From the NCBI GenBank assembly GCA_028275345.1, contig JAPWUV010000008.1:1-64000 (forward strand): a DNA stretch of 64,000 nucleotides, read 5' to 3'. The notes under the pieces were generated by a model, which was not told the DNA's origin, did not search any database, and was given only the letters and a program-made list of their open reading frames with translations. Below are positions 24,498 to 32,591 of the stretch, piece after piece (positions within the stretch are counted from its first letter, which is position 1; each line of letters begins with the position of its first letter). The position numbers were made by a program, and so were the translations under genes. Origin of the DNA: a bacterium (lineage in GTDB: Bacteria; Zhuqueibacterota; Zhuqueibacteria; Oleimicrobiales; Geothermoviventaceae).

Positions 24498-25979
24498 ATG
24501 AAGCGATTCCTTCTGATAGATCCGTGGATCACGGATTTCGCGGCCTACGACTTTTGGATCAAGCCTTTGGGTCTTCTGTGCCTGGCGGCCCTGCTCCGCG
24601 AGGCCGGGGCAAAGGTGGAGCTTCTTGACTGTTTGGACCGGCACGACCCGGGCTGGCTCGCGTGGCAAGGATGGAACTCGGCGCGCGAGCGCTGGGACGG
24701 GACCGGCAAGTTCCACCGGGAGCCGATCCCGAAGCCCCCGGTCTTGGCCGACGTCCCACGTCGTTTTTGTCGGTACGGCTGGACGCCTGGATATCTGCGA
24801 TCGCGCCTGCGGCAAATGGAGCGTCCGCACGCCGTTCTGGTCACTTCTGGCATGACCTATTGGTACCCGGGAGTTCGGGAGGTCATCTCCAAGGTGAAGA
24901 AGGAGTGGCCCGGGGTGCCGGTGCTCCTGGGGGGTATTTACGCGACGCTCTGCCCAGAGCACGCAACCCGCGAGATGGGAGCCGATTATGTCCTCCCCGG
25001 CCCATTGTCTGGGGAGTCCCTCCGTCAGCTGTGGGATTTGCTGGAGCTCCAGGCCCCTCCCTCCCCGCAGTGGTTTGCGGAACTTGAGTCTCTGCCGTAC
25101 GACCTTTACCCAAATCTTCGTTCCGCGGCGGTGCTGACCGGTTTGGGCTGTCCATTCCGCTGTAGCTTTTGCGCCTCCGGGATCCTCCAGCCGCAGCTGG
25201 TGCGTCGCGATCCCAAGGTCGTGGCGGCCGAGATCGCGACATTGAATCGCTCGCGCGGGGTGGTTCATTTCGCCTTTTTCGACGATGCTCTCCTCGTGGC
25301 AGCGGAAAAGCACTTCCTGCCGATCTGCGAGGAGCTCCGGCGCCTCGGCGTCCATGCTTCCTTCCACACGCCGAATGGACTGCACATTCGGATGATCACC
25401 CCGGACGTTGCGGAGGCGATGGCCGCGGTCAACTTCCGCACCGTGAGGCTCAGCTTTGAGACGAGCAACCCCGAGCGCCAGAGGGCGATGGGATCGAAGG
25501 CAAGCGAGGAGGACCTTGCCTTGGCTCTCGAGCGGCTGGAGAGTGCGGGGTACCGCAGAAACGAAGTCGGCGTGTATGTGCTCGCCGGTTTGCCCGGGCA
25601 GGGTGCCGGCGAAGTCGTGGAGTCGCTGCTGGCCGTCGCCCGGCTGGGTGCGAAAGCCAGCCTGGCCATCTTCTCGCCGATTCCGGGAACGGCGGAGTGG
25701 AGGAAGTCGGTCGAGAGTGGGCTCTTCCCTGCGGACGCTGACCCACTCCTGGGTAATGACACCCGGGTTCCCCTCCGGAGCCCCCAGTTCGACCTCAGCG
25801 CGGTCCAGCGCCTGCGGGATCTGACCAGGTGGCTGAACCGACGCGTGGAGGAAGGTCTGTTCAATTTCCCGGACCGGGAAAGTTTGGTGGGGTGGGTACT
25901 TGGCGAAGCCGAGTTCCGCCTCGCGGGGGCCGAAGCAGTGGGGGGAACGAGCGGGCATTTGCGCGGAATGGGGGCTTGA
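24498..25979 (+). CDS. B12-binding-domain radical SAM protein
   Basis: Starts 21 bases after the deacylase stop, so probably the same transcript. Residues ~1-180 look like a cobalamin-binding-type domain ('KPLGLLCLAALLREAGAKVELLD', 'PVLLGGIYATLCPEHA'), but the DxHxxG cobalamin-ligand motif is not evident. The radical SAM core follows, with its cluster motif 'GCPFRCSFC' (Cys218, Cys222, Cys225), then 'FAFFDDALL', 'VRLSFETSNPERQRAMG' and 'VGVYVLAGLPGQG'. This subfamily includes methyltransferases and unassigned metalloenzymes; the substrate is not recognisable. The 493-residue length is normal. Confidence 0.88.
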   Translation: MKRFLLIDPWITDFAAYDFWIKPLGLLCLAALLREAGAKVELLDCLDRHDPGWLAWQGWNSARERWDGTGKFHREPIPKPPVLADVPRRFCRYGWTPGYLRSRLRQMERPHAVLVTSGMTYWYPGVREVISKVKKEWPGVPVLLGGIYATLCPEHATREMGADYVLPGPLSGESLRQLWDLLELQAPPSPQWFAELESLPYDLYPNLRSAAVLTGLGCPFRCSFCASGILQPQLVRRDPKVVAAEIATLNRSRGVVHFAFFDDALLVAAEKHFLPICEELRRLGVHASFHTPNGLHIRMITPDVAEAMAAVNFRTVRLSFETSNPERQRAMGSKASEEDLALALERLESAGYRRNEVGVYVLAGLPGQGAGEVVESLLAVARLGAKASLAIFSPIPGTAEWRKSVESGLFPADADPLLGNDTRVPLRSPQFDLSAVQRLRDLTRWLNRRVEEGLFNFPDRESLVGWVLGEAEFRLAGAEAVGGTSGHLRGMGA

Positions 25980-26100
25980 GGTTTGGATTTCTCAAGCTTG
26001 ATGTCTAAATTCGTAAGAAGAGCGTGGACCAACCCGAGTGGCATTCATTCCTTCCCCAAATTGATTGGCGGGATGTGGCGTGCTTCTGCATTGGGACCGC

Positions 26101-28191
26101 ATGTGGAGCAAGCTCGGGCTCTGTGGGGTGCTGACGTTCGCTGTGATCGCGCAGGCTTTCGCTGCCGTTTGGTGCCGGGAGGACTTGCTCCTTCGTGCCC
26201 GAACCCGCGCAAAGAGCTCGCCGTGGGCCAGAGCCATTGCAGATCAGATAATCGCGGACGCCGACCGGTGGCTTGCCTCGCCGCCTCCGTTTCCGGACGT
26301 GCTTACGGGCTACTTCCATGACTACTTTTGCCCGGTGCACGCCGTCCAGTTGACCTTTGATCCGGCCGAACCACACCGCCATCGGTGTCCGGTGGATGGG
26401 GCCGAGTACAGGGGGGAGAAGTACGACGAAGCTTGGGCCTACCTCGTACACTTCACTTCAGCGGAGAGGCTGCCTGGGCTTGCCGTAGCCTTCGCGCTGA
26501 CGGATGATGCCCGATACGCAGAGGCGGCGCTCCAGTGGCTCAGGAAGATCCGGGACCGGTATGCCTCGTTTCCGCTCCACGGCTCTCACGCGGGGCGTGG
26601 TAGGCTGATGGGCCAGTCGCTGGACGAGGCCGTGTGGGCGATCCACGCGACGCGGGCGTACGACATCCTTCGGCAACGGGGCGCCATCTCGGAGTTCGAG
26701 CACCGGAGCTTCGTGCGTCTTCTTTGGCAGCCAATGTACCGGCTCCTGGCGACGGAGCCTCAGTTCCGGGGCAGGATTCACAACATCTCCTGCTGGCACG
26801 TGGCGGCAATGGCTAGCATCGCCATCCTCATCGGGAACCAGTCGATGCTCCGGTACGCCCTGGAAGATCCCGTTTGGGGCTTGCGCGCTCAGGTACTGCG
26901 GGGGACCGACGAGGACGGGATCTGGTACGAGGGTTCGCTCAGCTACCATTTCTACGCGCTGGAAGCGCTGATGGCAGGGGCGCACGTGGCCCGGAACGAA
27001 GGCCTGTCGCTCGGGGACGCTGGCGCGCGGCTCGGGAAGATGCTGCATGTCCCCCTTGCGCTGATGGACCGGCGCGGGGGTTTTCCTGCCCTAAATGATG
27101 GCTGGCCGAATCTGACCCTCGCTTCCTACGCGCGTTTGTACGAGGAGGCGCAGGACATCCTTCCGGAAGCCGGGATCGATAGCCTCTGGGCCTCCTTCCT
27201 TCCATCTCGGCAGAGCTTGGAAGCTCTTCTCTTCGGTCCGGATAGTCTCCCCTCCGTCGCGGTCGCGCAAGAGAGCGTGCTCCTCCGGCATAGTGGACTG
27301 GCCGTGCTGCGCGAGGGGGATCTTTACGTGCTGCTGGACTTCGCCCCGCATGGCGGGGGACACGGGCATTTCGACAAGCTGCAGCTGGTGTTCAGCTGGC
27401 GTGGTCGATGGATCTCGCCGGACTTCGGCACGGCCGGATACGGGATCCCGGCCTACAAGGAATGGTTCCAGAAGACCGCGTGCCACAACACCGTCTCCGT
27501 CGACGGGAGGTGTCAGAGCTCGGGAGCGGGGGAGCTGGTGGCTTTCGGCGGCGCCGGCGGCTGGCAGGTCGTGCGCGCACGGACACGGGAGGTCTATCCC
27601 GATGTGGAACTGGACCGATGCGTCAGCTTGTCCGAAGGTCGAGTGATCGTGGTGGACTGGATTCGCAGCCGGGCGAGGCATCGCTATCACTGGCACTTCC
27701 GGGCTGAGGGGGAAGTGGGACTTCCGCTCGCGAGGGAGCTCTTGAAACCGGCGCATCTTGCAGGCGATGGCTACCAACACTACACCGACGTTCGTCTTCT
27801 GCCGACGGCGGACGGCACGTCGGTGAGCTGGAAGACGGAGGCCGGTCCCCTCGCCCTCCACTTGGCGACTTTGCCGGACGATTCGGTGTTCGTGGGTCAG
27901 GAACCGGGCATCCCGATGTACCGGAAGTACCCATTCGTCCTGCTCAGTCGATGGGCGGACACTGCGGTCATCGTCGCCAGCTTCGGCTTCGGGGATGCTT
28001 CACCTGCCGAGGTCCGCTTGCAGGAGGAGCCAGCGCGGGCTCGGCGGATCAGCATCCGGATGGGTGTGGGAAACGAGCCGGTCGTGCTTCATCTTGCGAT
28101 TCCGGGCGAAAAGCTGCAGCTTGGCGAGTCCGAGCTGGACGCGAGCACGGCATTGGAAGTGGGCTCTGAGATTCACCCGCTGGGTTCCTGA
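26101..28191 (+). CDS. Heparinase II/III-family polysaccharide lyase-like secreted protein
   Basis: I prefer ATG 26101, giving the signal peptide MWSKLGLCGVLTFAVIAQAFA; a TTG at 26065 would only add 12 residues. The ribosome-binding site is weak either way. The N-terminal ~350 residues are an (alpha/alpha) toroid ('YDEAWAYLVHFTSAERLPGLA', 'LDEAVWAIHATRAYDIL', 'HNISCWHVAAMASIA', 'DEDGIWYEGSLSYHFYALEAL' with likely catalytic Tyr/His residues). The C-terminal half is the heparinase II/III beta domain, marked by 'DFAPHGGGHGHFDKLQLVF' and 'CHNTVSVDG'. Such proteins cleave uronic-acid-containing polysaccharides (heparin, alginate) by beta-elimination, which would supply uronates to the downstream genes. 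The polymer is unknown. Confidence 0.88.
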   Translation: MWSKLGLCGVLTFAVIAQAFAAVWCREDLLLRARTRAKSSPWARAIADQIIADADRWLASPPPFPDVLTGYFHDYFCPVHAVQLTFDPAEPHRHRCPVDGAEYRGEKYDEAWAYLVHFTSAERLPGLAVAFALTDDARYAEAALQWLRKIRDRYASFPLHGSHAGRGRLMGQSLDEAVWAIHATRAYDILRQRGAISEFEHRSFVRLLWQPMYRLLATEPQFRGRIHNISCWHVAAMASIAILIGNQSMLRYALEDPVWGLRAQVLRGTDEDGIWYEGSLSYHFYALEALMAGAHVARNEGLSLGDAGARLGKMLHVPLALMDRRGGFPALNDGWPNLTLASYARLYEEAQDILPEAGIDSLWASFLPSRQSLEALLFGPDSLPSVAVAQESVLLRHSGLAVLREGDLYVLLDFAPHGGGHGHFDKLQLVFSWRGRWISPDFGTAGYGIPAYKEWFQKTACHNTVSVDGRCQSSGAGELVAFGGAGGWQVVRARTREVYPDVELDRCVSLSEGRVIVVDWIRSRARHRYHWHFRAEGEVGLPLARELLKPAHLAGDGYQHYTDVRLLPTADGTSVSWKTEAGPLALHLATLPDDSVFVGQEPGIPMYRKYPFVLLSRWADTAVIVASFGFGDASPAEVRLQEEPARARRISIRMGVGNEPVVLHLAIPGEKLQLGESELDASTALEVGSEIHPLGS

Positions 28192-28416
28192 ACCCCGCAG
28201 CGAGGGAGTGAAGGCCGGCATCGTGAGATGGCTCGCGGACGAGGTGAATGGCGCGTGAGGTTTCTCTGGGTGTAGCTGGCTTCAACCGTGGGCAGCCGGA
28301 TTGCCGCGGGCTGTCCTGCGGTGGCTGGCGCTTCGGTTCCGGCTTCAGCCGCAGGAGGAGAGAGGCGGGACGCTCTGTGAAGGCGTTGTGGGCGCGGGTT
28401 CGATGAGGAGCTCGAA

Positions 28417-29208
28417 ATGGACCTTGGACTCCAGGGGAAGGTGGCTCTGGTGGCGGCTGCTAGTCGGGGGCTTGGGCGCGCGGCAGCCACAGCACTAGCT
28501 CGAGAGGGCTGCGACCTCGCGATTTGCTCGAGGGATGAGGAACGGGTGCGGCGGGCTGCGGAGGAGATCGCCCAGCAAACAGGTCGCACCGTGGTGCCCG
28601 TGAGGGCCGACTTGACGAGGCGCGAGGATATCGAGCGCTTCGTCGAGGAAGCCGCCGGCCGCTTCGGTCGGCTCCACATCGTGGTCTGCAATGCGGGCGG
28701 CCCACCTGCAGGTCGGTTCGATGAGCTGACGGAAGCGGACTGGCAGAGAGCGATCCCGCTCACCCTGCTGAGCGCGATCCGCTTGGCGCAGGCCGCGTTG
28801 CCGCACCTGAGGAAGGCAGGATGGGGGAGGATGATTTTCCTCACCTCGGTCACTGTGAAGCAACCCATCGACACCCTGGTCACTTCGAATGTGCTCCGAC
28901 CCGGCGTGGTGGGCTTGGCCAAGTCGTTGGCGCTCCAGCTGGCTCCGGAGAACATCACCGTGAATGTCGTCGCCCAAGGCTACTTCCTAACCGAACGGCT
29001 TCGGGAACTGGCCGAAGATGCCGCTCGGAGGGAAGGCATTGAGCTCAGCGCTGCTCTTGAGCGCTGGGAGGCAGGGGTCCCGGCGGGAAGGCTCGGAGAT
29101 CCGGAGGAGCTCGGGGATTTAGTGGCTTTCCTCGCCTCGGAAAGGGCTTCCTACATCACAGGGGCTACCATCCCCATTGACGGTGGTTTGGCCCGCTGCC
29201 TGATGTGA
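28417..29208 (+). CDS. SDR-family oxidoreductase
   Basis: A 263-residue classical short-chain dehydrogenase/reductase with 'GKVALVAAASRGLGRA' (cofactor loop with A-A-A instead of the more usual T-G-A), 'VVCNAGGPP' (NNAG variant), and 'TVNVVAQGYFLTERL' then 'GATIPIDGGL' at the C-terminus. The catalytic Tyr-x-x-x-Lys is not obvious: the expected place reads 'TSNVLRPGVVGLAKSLALQL', where Tyr and Lys seem replaced. This resembles the atypical SDRs annotated beside sugar-metabolism genes, which may have altered chemistry. It precedes the XylA-like gene by 51 bases on the same strand. Confidence 0.85.
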   Translation: MDLGLQGKVALVAAASRGLGRAAATALAREGCDLAICSRDEERVRRAAEEIAQQTGRTVVPVRADLTRREDIERFVEEAAGRFGRLHIVVCNAGGPPAGRFDELTEADWQRAIPLTLLSAIRLAQAALPHLRKAGWGRMIFLTSVTVKQPIDTLVTSNVLRPGVVGLAKSLALQLAPENITVNVVAQGYFLTERLRELAEDAARREGIELSAALERWEAGVPAGRLGDPEELGDLVAFLASERASYITGATIPIDGGLARCLM

Positions 29209-29259
29209 TCGGCGCGGCCCCATTGGTTGAATACCCATAGGTAACGAGGAGGTGCGGAA

Positions 29260-30402
29260 ATGGCGTGGGTGGATCTGAGGGAGCAGGCGAAGCGAAGGTC
29301 GCCCGAAGAGCTGATCAAGCATCTCCAGACCTTCGAGTTGGAAATGAAGTTCTCGGCCGGCGTGTGGTTCTTTTCCCCCGGTGCAGGACGTTTCCACGAC
29401 CGGTACGGGGAAGCCATCGACATCCCGAAGCGGCTCGAGATTGCGGCGAAACTTCGCGACTACGGGCTGGCCGCGGTGGAGGCGCACTACCCCAACGAGA
29501 TCAACGAAGACAATTTGGAGGTCTATCGCCAGTTCATGCGAGACACGGGGATCCGGGTGGTGACGGTTGTGCCGAACCTGTTCTACGACAGGGACTGGGA
29601 GTTCGGCTCGCTCTCCAACCCCATACCCGAGATACGGCGGAAAGCCATCGAGCGGACGAAGATCACCTTGGAACTCAATCGGGAGCTGGACACCGACTTC
29701 GCCGTTGTTTGGCCAGGGATCGACGGATACGAGAACCCGTTCGGGATCGACATGGTCGCCGCGCGGGATCGCTTCGCCGATGGCCTGGCGGAGGCTTTGG
29801 ACGCGGTGCCCGGAGTCCGGGTGGCGTTTGAACCCAAGCCCTACGAGCCTCGCGGACGGATCCTGTACGGGACCACGGCGGAGGCCCTCCTCCTTGCGCA
29901 GAAGGTAGAGGCCAAGCTTCAAAACCCGCGCAATCGGGAGCTCCTCTCGCAAGGACATGCGATCGTGGCCATGAATCCGGAAGTGGGACATATGCTCATG
30001 GGCTACGAGGATCTGGCCTACTCCTTCAGTCTGATCATGGAGTACGGGAGACTGGCGCACACCCATTGGAATAGCCAGCCTCTCGGCAACTACGATCAGG
30101 ATCTGAACGTGGGTGTGCTCAGTGTGGAGCAGACGGAAGCAGCGCTGTATGTGCTCAAGATGTACGGCTACCGGGGCTACTTCGGGATCGATATCAATCC
30201 CGAGCGCATGCCGGTGGAGCAGGCCCTGAAGAACAGCATGGACGCGCTCCGAGCCGCCAATGACCGCATCAACAGCCTCGATCACGCCAAGATCATCGAA
30301 TGCACCATGCATCCCGAGCGCTGCCGTGGATGGCTGGAGGCGTACTTGATCCGCATGCGCGCTCCGAACCCGCAGAAGCTGCCGCCTCTCTGGAAGATGT
30401 GA
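29260..30402 (+). CDS. XylA-family sugar isomerase with altered metal ligand
   Basis: ATG 29260 follows 'aacgaggaggtgcgga'. The 380-residue TIM barrel aligns motif by motif with class I xylose isomerases: 'RFHDRYGE' (His46, catalytic His54 position), 'FEPKPYEPRG' (Glu191, Lys193), 'MNPEVGH' (Glu241, His244), 'YDQDL' (Asp279, Asp281) and 'GIDINPE' (Asp312). Distances between these residues equal those in the Streptomyces enzyme (2, 3, 35 and 37). The ligand equivalent to Asp245 is His269 in 'AHTHWNSQ', so the metal site or specificity has probably changed. It should isomerise an aldose and ketose, perhaps a sugar acid or deoxysugar rather than xylose. It lies in a same-strand cluster with a GHMP kinase and sugar importer. 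Confidence 0.85.
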   Translation: MAWVDLREQAKRRSPEELIKHLQTFELEMKFSAGVWFFSPGAGRFHDRYGEAIDIPKRLEIAAKLRDYGLAAVEAHYPNEINEDNLEVYRQFMRDTGIRVVTVVPNLFYDRDWEFGSLSNPIPEIRRKAIERTKITLELNRELDTDFAVVWPGIDGYENPFGIDMVAARDRFADGLAEALDAVPGVRVAFEPKPYEPRGRILYGTTAEALLLAQKVEAKLQNPRNRELLSQGHAIVAMNPEVGHMLMGYEDLAYSFSLIMEYGRLAHTHWNSQPLGNYDQDLNVGVLSVEQTEAALYVLKMYGYRGYFGIDINPERMPVEQALKNSMDALRAANDRINSLDHAKIIECTMHPERCRGWLEAYLIRMRAPNPQKLPPLWKM

Positions 30403-30521
30403 GACGACGCGCAGGCCGGGGTTCGTGCCTGCTGGGCCGGGCCCCGGCTCGGTGGTACGGAAGTTGAAGGGGGTGGCTACTCTCGACGCAGGTTGCAGGA
30501 TCGAGCTCGCGAAGGTGATCG

Positions 30522-31790
30522 ATGATCTCGCTCACGTCTCAACTTGAAGCAGGCAAGGCTGTCTTCGACGTGATTGACCTCCGCTCGCTCTCGGAGCGGG
30601 ATCTCCGGCGCGCGGAGCGCTTGGTGGCTGAACTTCGCCGCAGGTTCGGTGCGAAGGAGGAGGACGTCCGCATCGTGAAGTCGCCGTACCGGATCGCACC
30701 GCTCGGAGCCCACGTGGACCACCAGCTCGGGCGCGTGACCGGTATGGCCATCGATCGGAGCACCCTTCTGGCCTTCGTGCCCAATCCTTCCGGAAGGGTG
30801 AGACTGGAGAGCCTGAACTTCCCGGGGAGGGTGGAGTTCGATCTCCGGGAAGTTCCCCCGCCGCAGAATGGCGACTGGGGCAATTACGCCCGAGGCGCGG
30901 CCGTTGCCCTGAAGAGCCACTACCGCATCGAGGTCGGTATCGATGGCGTGCTCGAAGGGAACATGCCCATCGGGGGATTGAGCTCCTCGGCCTCAGTGGG
31001 CCTGGCGTATCTCCTGGCTCTCGAGCACGTCAATGGCCTGAAGGTCTTGGCCAAGGACAACATCGCCCTGGACAAGGACATCGAAAACGGCTACATCGGG
31101 CTCAACAATGGGATCCTCGATCAGTCGAGCATCCTTCTGGCCCGGCGGGAAAACCTCATGTACCTCGATTGCCTCACCGAGGACTACCAGCTCCACGCGG
31201 TGCCAGAGGTCATGGGGGAATTCGAGTTCGTCGTGGTCTACTCCGGCGTGACGAAAAACCTGGTAGGTACGGGCTACAACCAGCGCGTGGCGGAGTGCCA
31301 GGAAGCGGCCCGTCGCCTGCTCCAAATGGCTGGATTGCCCTTGCCGGAGAGGCCGGTTTTGCGGCACGTACCGGAGGACGTCTTTGAGCAGAAGCTGGAC
31401 GAGCTCCCGGAAATGCTGGCCAAACGGGCGCGCCACTTTCACACCGAGAATCGCCGCGTGCTCGAGGGGATTGAGGCCTGGCGCCGCGGAGACCTGCACA
31501 CCTTCGGTCGGCTGATGAGCGAGTCGGGGCGCAGCTCCATCGAGAACTACGAGTGCGGCAGTCCCCCGCTCATCGCCCTTTACGAGATCCTCGTATCAAC
31601 GGATGGGGTGTTCGGGGCTCGCTTCAGCGGAGCCGGCTTCCGAGGCAACTGCATCGGGCTCATCGACCCCGCTTTTCGGGAGGCGGTGCGGCTGCGCGTC
31701 CTTGACGAATATCCGAGGCGCTTTCCCGAATACGCGAGCCAACTTTCCGTGACCTTCTGCAAGATGGACGACGGCTTGAGGCTCCTGTGA
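30522..31790 (+). CDS. GHMP kinase of galacturonokinase type
   Basis: ATG 30522 is preceded by 'gaaggtgat'. The 422-residue protein is a galactokinase-superfamily member, but its first motif reads 'SPYRIAPLGAHVDHQLG' (54-70) rather than the galactokinase PGRVNLIGEHTDY. As I recall it, this is the signature of plant galacturonokinase. The resemblance continues with 'GNYARGAAVAL', 'GLSSSASVGLAYLLALE' (phosphate loop), 'IENGYIGLNNGILDQSSIL' (188-206), 'SSIENYECGSPPLI' and 'GARFSGAGFRGNC'. The predicted reaction is D-galacturonate (or a related uronate) plus ATP to uronate 1-phosphate. Its stop overlaps the start of a nucleotidyltransferase gene (GTGA), so kinase and transferase are translationally coupled. 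Specificity is inferred from motif similarity remembered, not from a search. Confidence 0.75.
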   Translation: MISLTSQLEAGKAVFDVIDLRSLSERDLRRAERLVAELRRRFGAKEEDVRIVKSPYRIAPLGAHVDHQLGRVTGMAIDRSTLLAFVPNPSGRVRLESLNFPGRVEFDLREVPPPQNGDWGNYARGAAVALKSHYRIEVGIDGVLEGNMPIGGLSSSASVGLAYLLALEHVNGLKVLAKDNIALDKDIENGYIGLNNGILDQSSILLARRENLMYLDCLTEDYQLHAVPEVMGEFEFVVVYSGVTKNLVGTGYNQRVAECQEAARRLLQMAGLPLPERPVLRHVPEDVFEQKLDELPEMLAKRARHFHTENRRVLEGIEAWRRGDLHTFGRLMSESGRSSIENYECGSPPLIALYEILVSTDGVFGARFSGAGFRGNCIGLIDPAFREAVRLRVLDEYPRRFPEYASQLSVTFCKMDDGLRLL

Positions 31791-32578
31791 AAGCCATTAT
31801 CCTCGCGGCGGGCTACGCCACCCGCATGTATCCACTCACGAAGGACCGGCCGAAATCGCTGCTGCCCATCGGTACCCGGGCTGTGCTCGATTTCACCCTG
31901 GACCGCCTGGCCACGGTCGAGGAGCTGGATACCGTCTATCTGGTCACGAACAGCCGGTTCTTCAGCCAATTCGTGCGCTGGTGGGAGGAGGCGAAGAGCT
32001 CTCGGCCATGGCCTTGGCGGCGGTTCGAGATTGTGGACGACGGTACCTGGGACAATGAATCGCGCCTGGGGGCCATCGGAGACCTGGCTTTCGTCCTGGA
32101 TCTCCACGGGATCCACGATGACCTGATCGTGACTGCTGCCGACAACATCTTCCCCTTTGATTTCTCCCACCCCGTCGAGTACTTTCGCCGTATCGGACAG
32201 GATGTGATCGTGGCGTACGAGCTGGAGGATCCGGAGCGGCTGAGGCGCACCGGCGTGGTGCAGGTCGACAGTCAGGGCCGTGTGATCGACTTCCAGGAGA
32301 AGCCGTCGCAGCCGGCCTCTCGTCTTGCTGTGCCCCCGCTCTACGTTCTAAAGGCGGATACCCTGGAGCTCATTCCTGCATATCTGGAGGAAGGAAACAG
32401 CCGCGACGCGCCGGGTAATCTCATCGCCTGGCTCCACCGGCGCGTGCCGATGTTCGTCTGGCAGTTCCATGGCGAAGTGCTTGATATCGGGCACCTCGAA
32501 AGCTACGTCCGCGCTTGCCAGATCCTGGAAGGTCAGGCCAAATCCTCACAGCACCCATTGCCCGGACTGATCACCTGA
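31787..32578 (+). CDS. Sugar-1-phosphate nucleotidyltransferase
   Basis: GTG 31787 overlaps the kinase stop by four bases. The 263-residue protein has the NTP-transferase signature 'AIILAAGYATRMYPLTKDRPKSLLPIG', the Mg-binding 'LIVTAADNIFPFDFS' (Asp), 'GVVQVDSQGRVIDFQEKP' and the C-terminal 'GEVLDIGHLESYVRAC' found in RmlA/GalU-like enzymes. It should condense a sugar 1-phosphate with an NTP to give a nucleotide sugar plus pyrophosphate. Because it is coupled to the galacturonokinase-like gene, UDP-galacturonate (or another NDP-uronate) is the likely product. The base specificity cannot be read directly. Confidence 0.88.
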   Translation: MKAIILAAGYATRMYPLTKDRPKSLLPIGTRAVLDFTLDRLATVEELDTVYLVTNSRFFSQFVRWWEEAKSSRPWPWRRFEIVDDGTWDNESRLGAIGDLAFVLDLHGIHDDLIVTAADNIFPFDFSHPVEYFRRIGQDVIVAYELEDPERLRRTGVVQVDSQGRVIDFQEKPSQPASRLAVPPLYVLKADTLELIPAYLEEGNSRDAPGNLIAWLHRRVPMFVWQFHGEVLDIGHLESYVRACQILEGQAKSSQHPLPGLIT

Positions 32579-32591
32579 AGGGAGTCGCAGA

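Noticed and set aside
24249-25958. Long antisense frame opposite the radical SAM gene (569 codons)
   Set aside because: The plus-strand protein has clear motifs. The antisense translation is Arg/Pro-rich without family features, a common shadow in GC-rich DNA.
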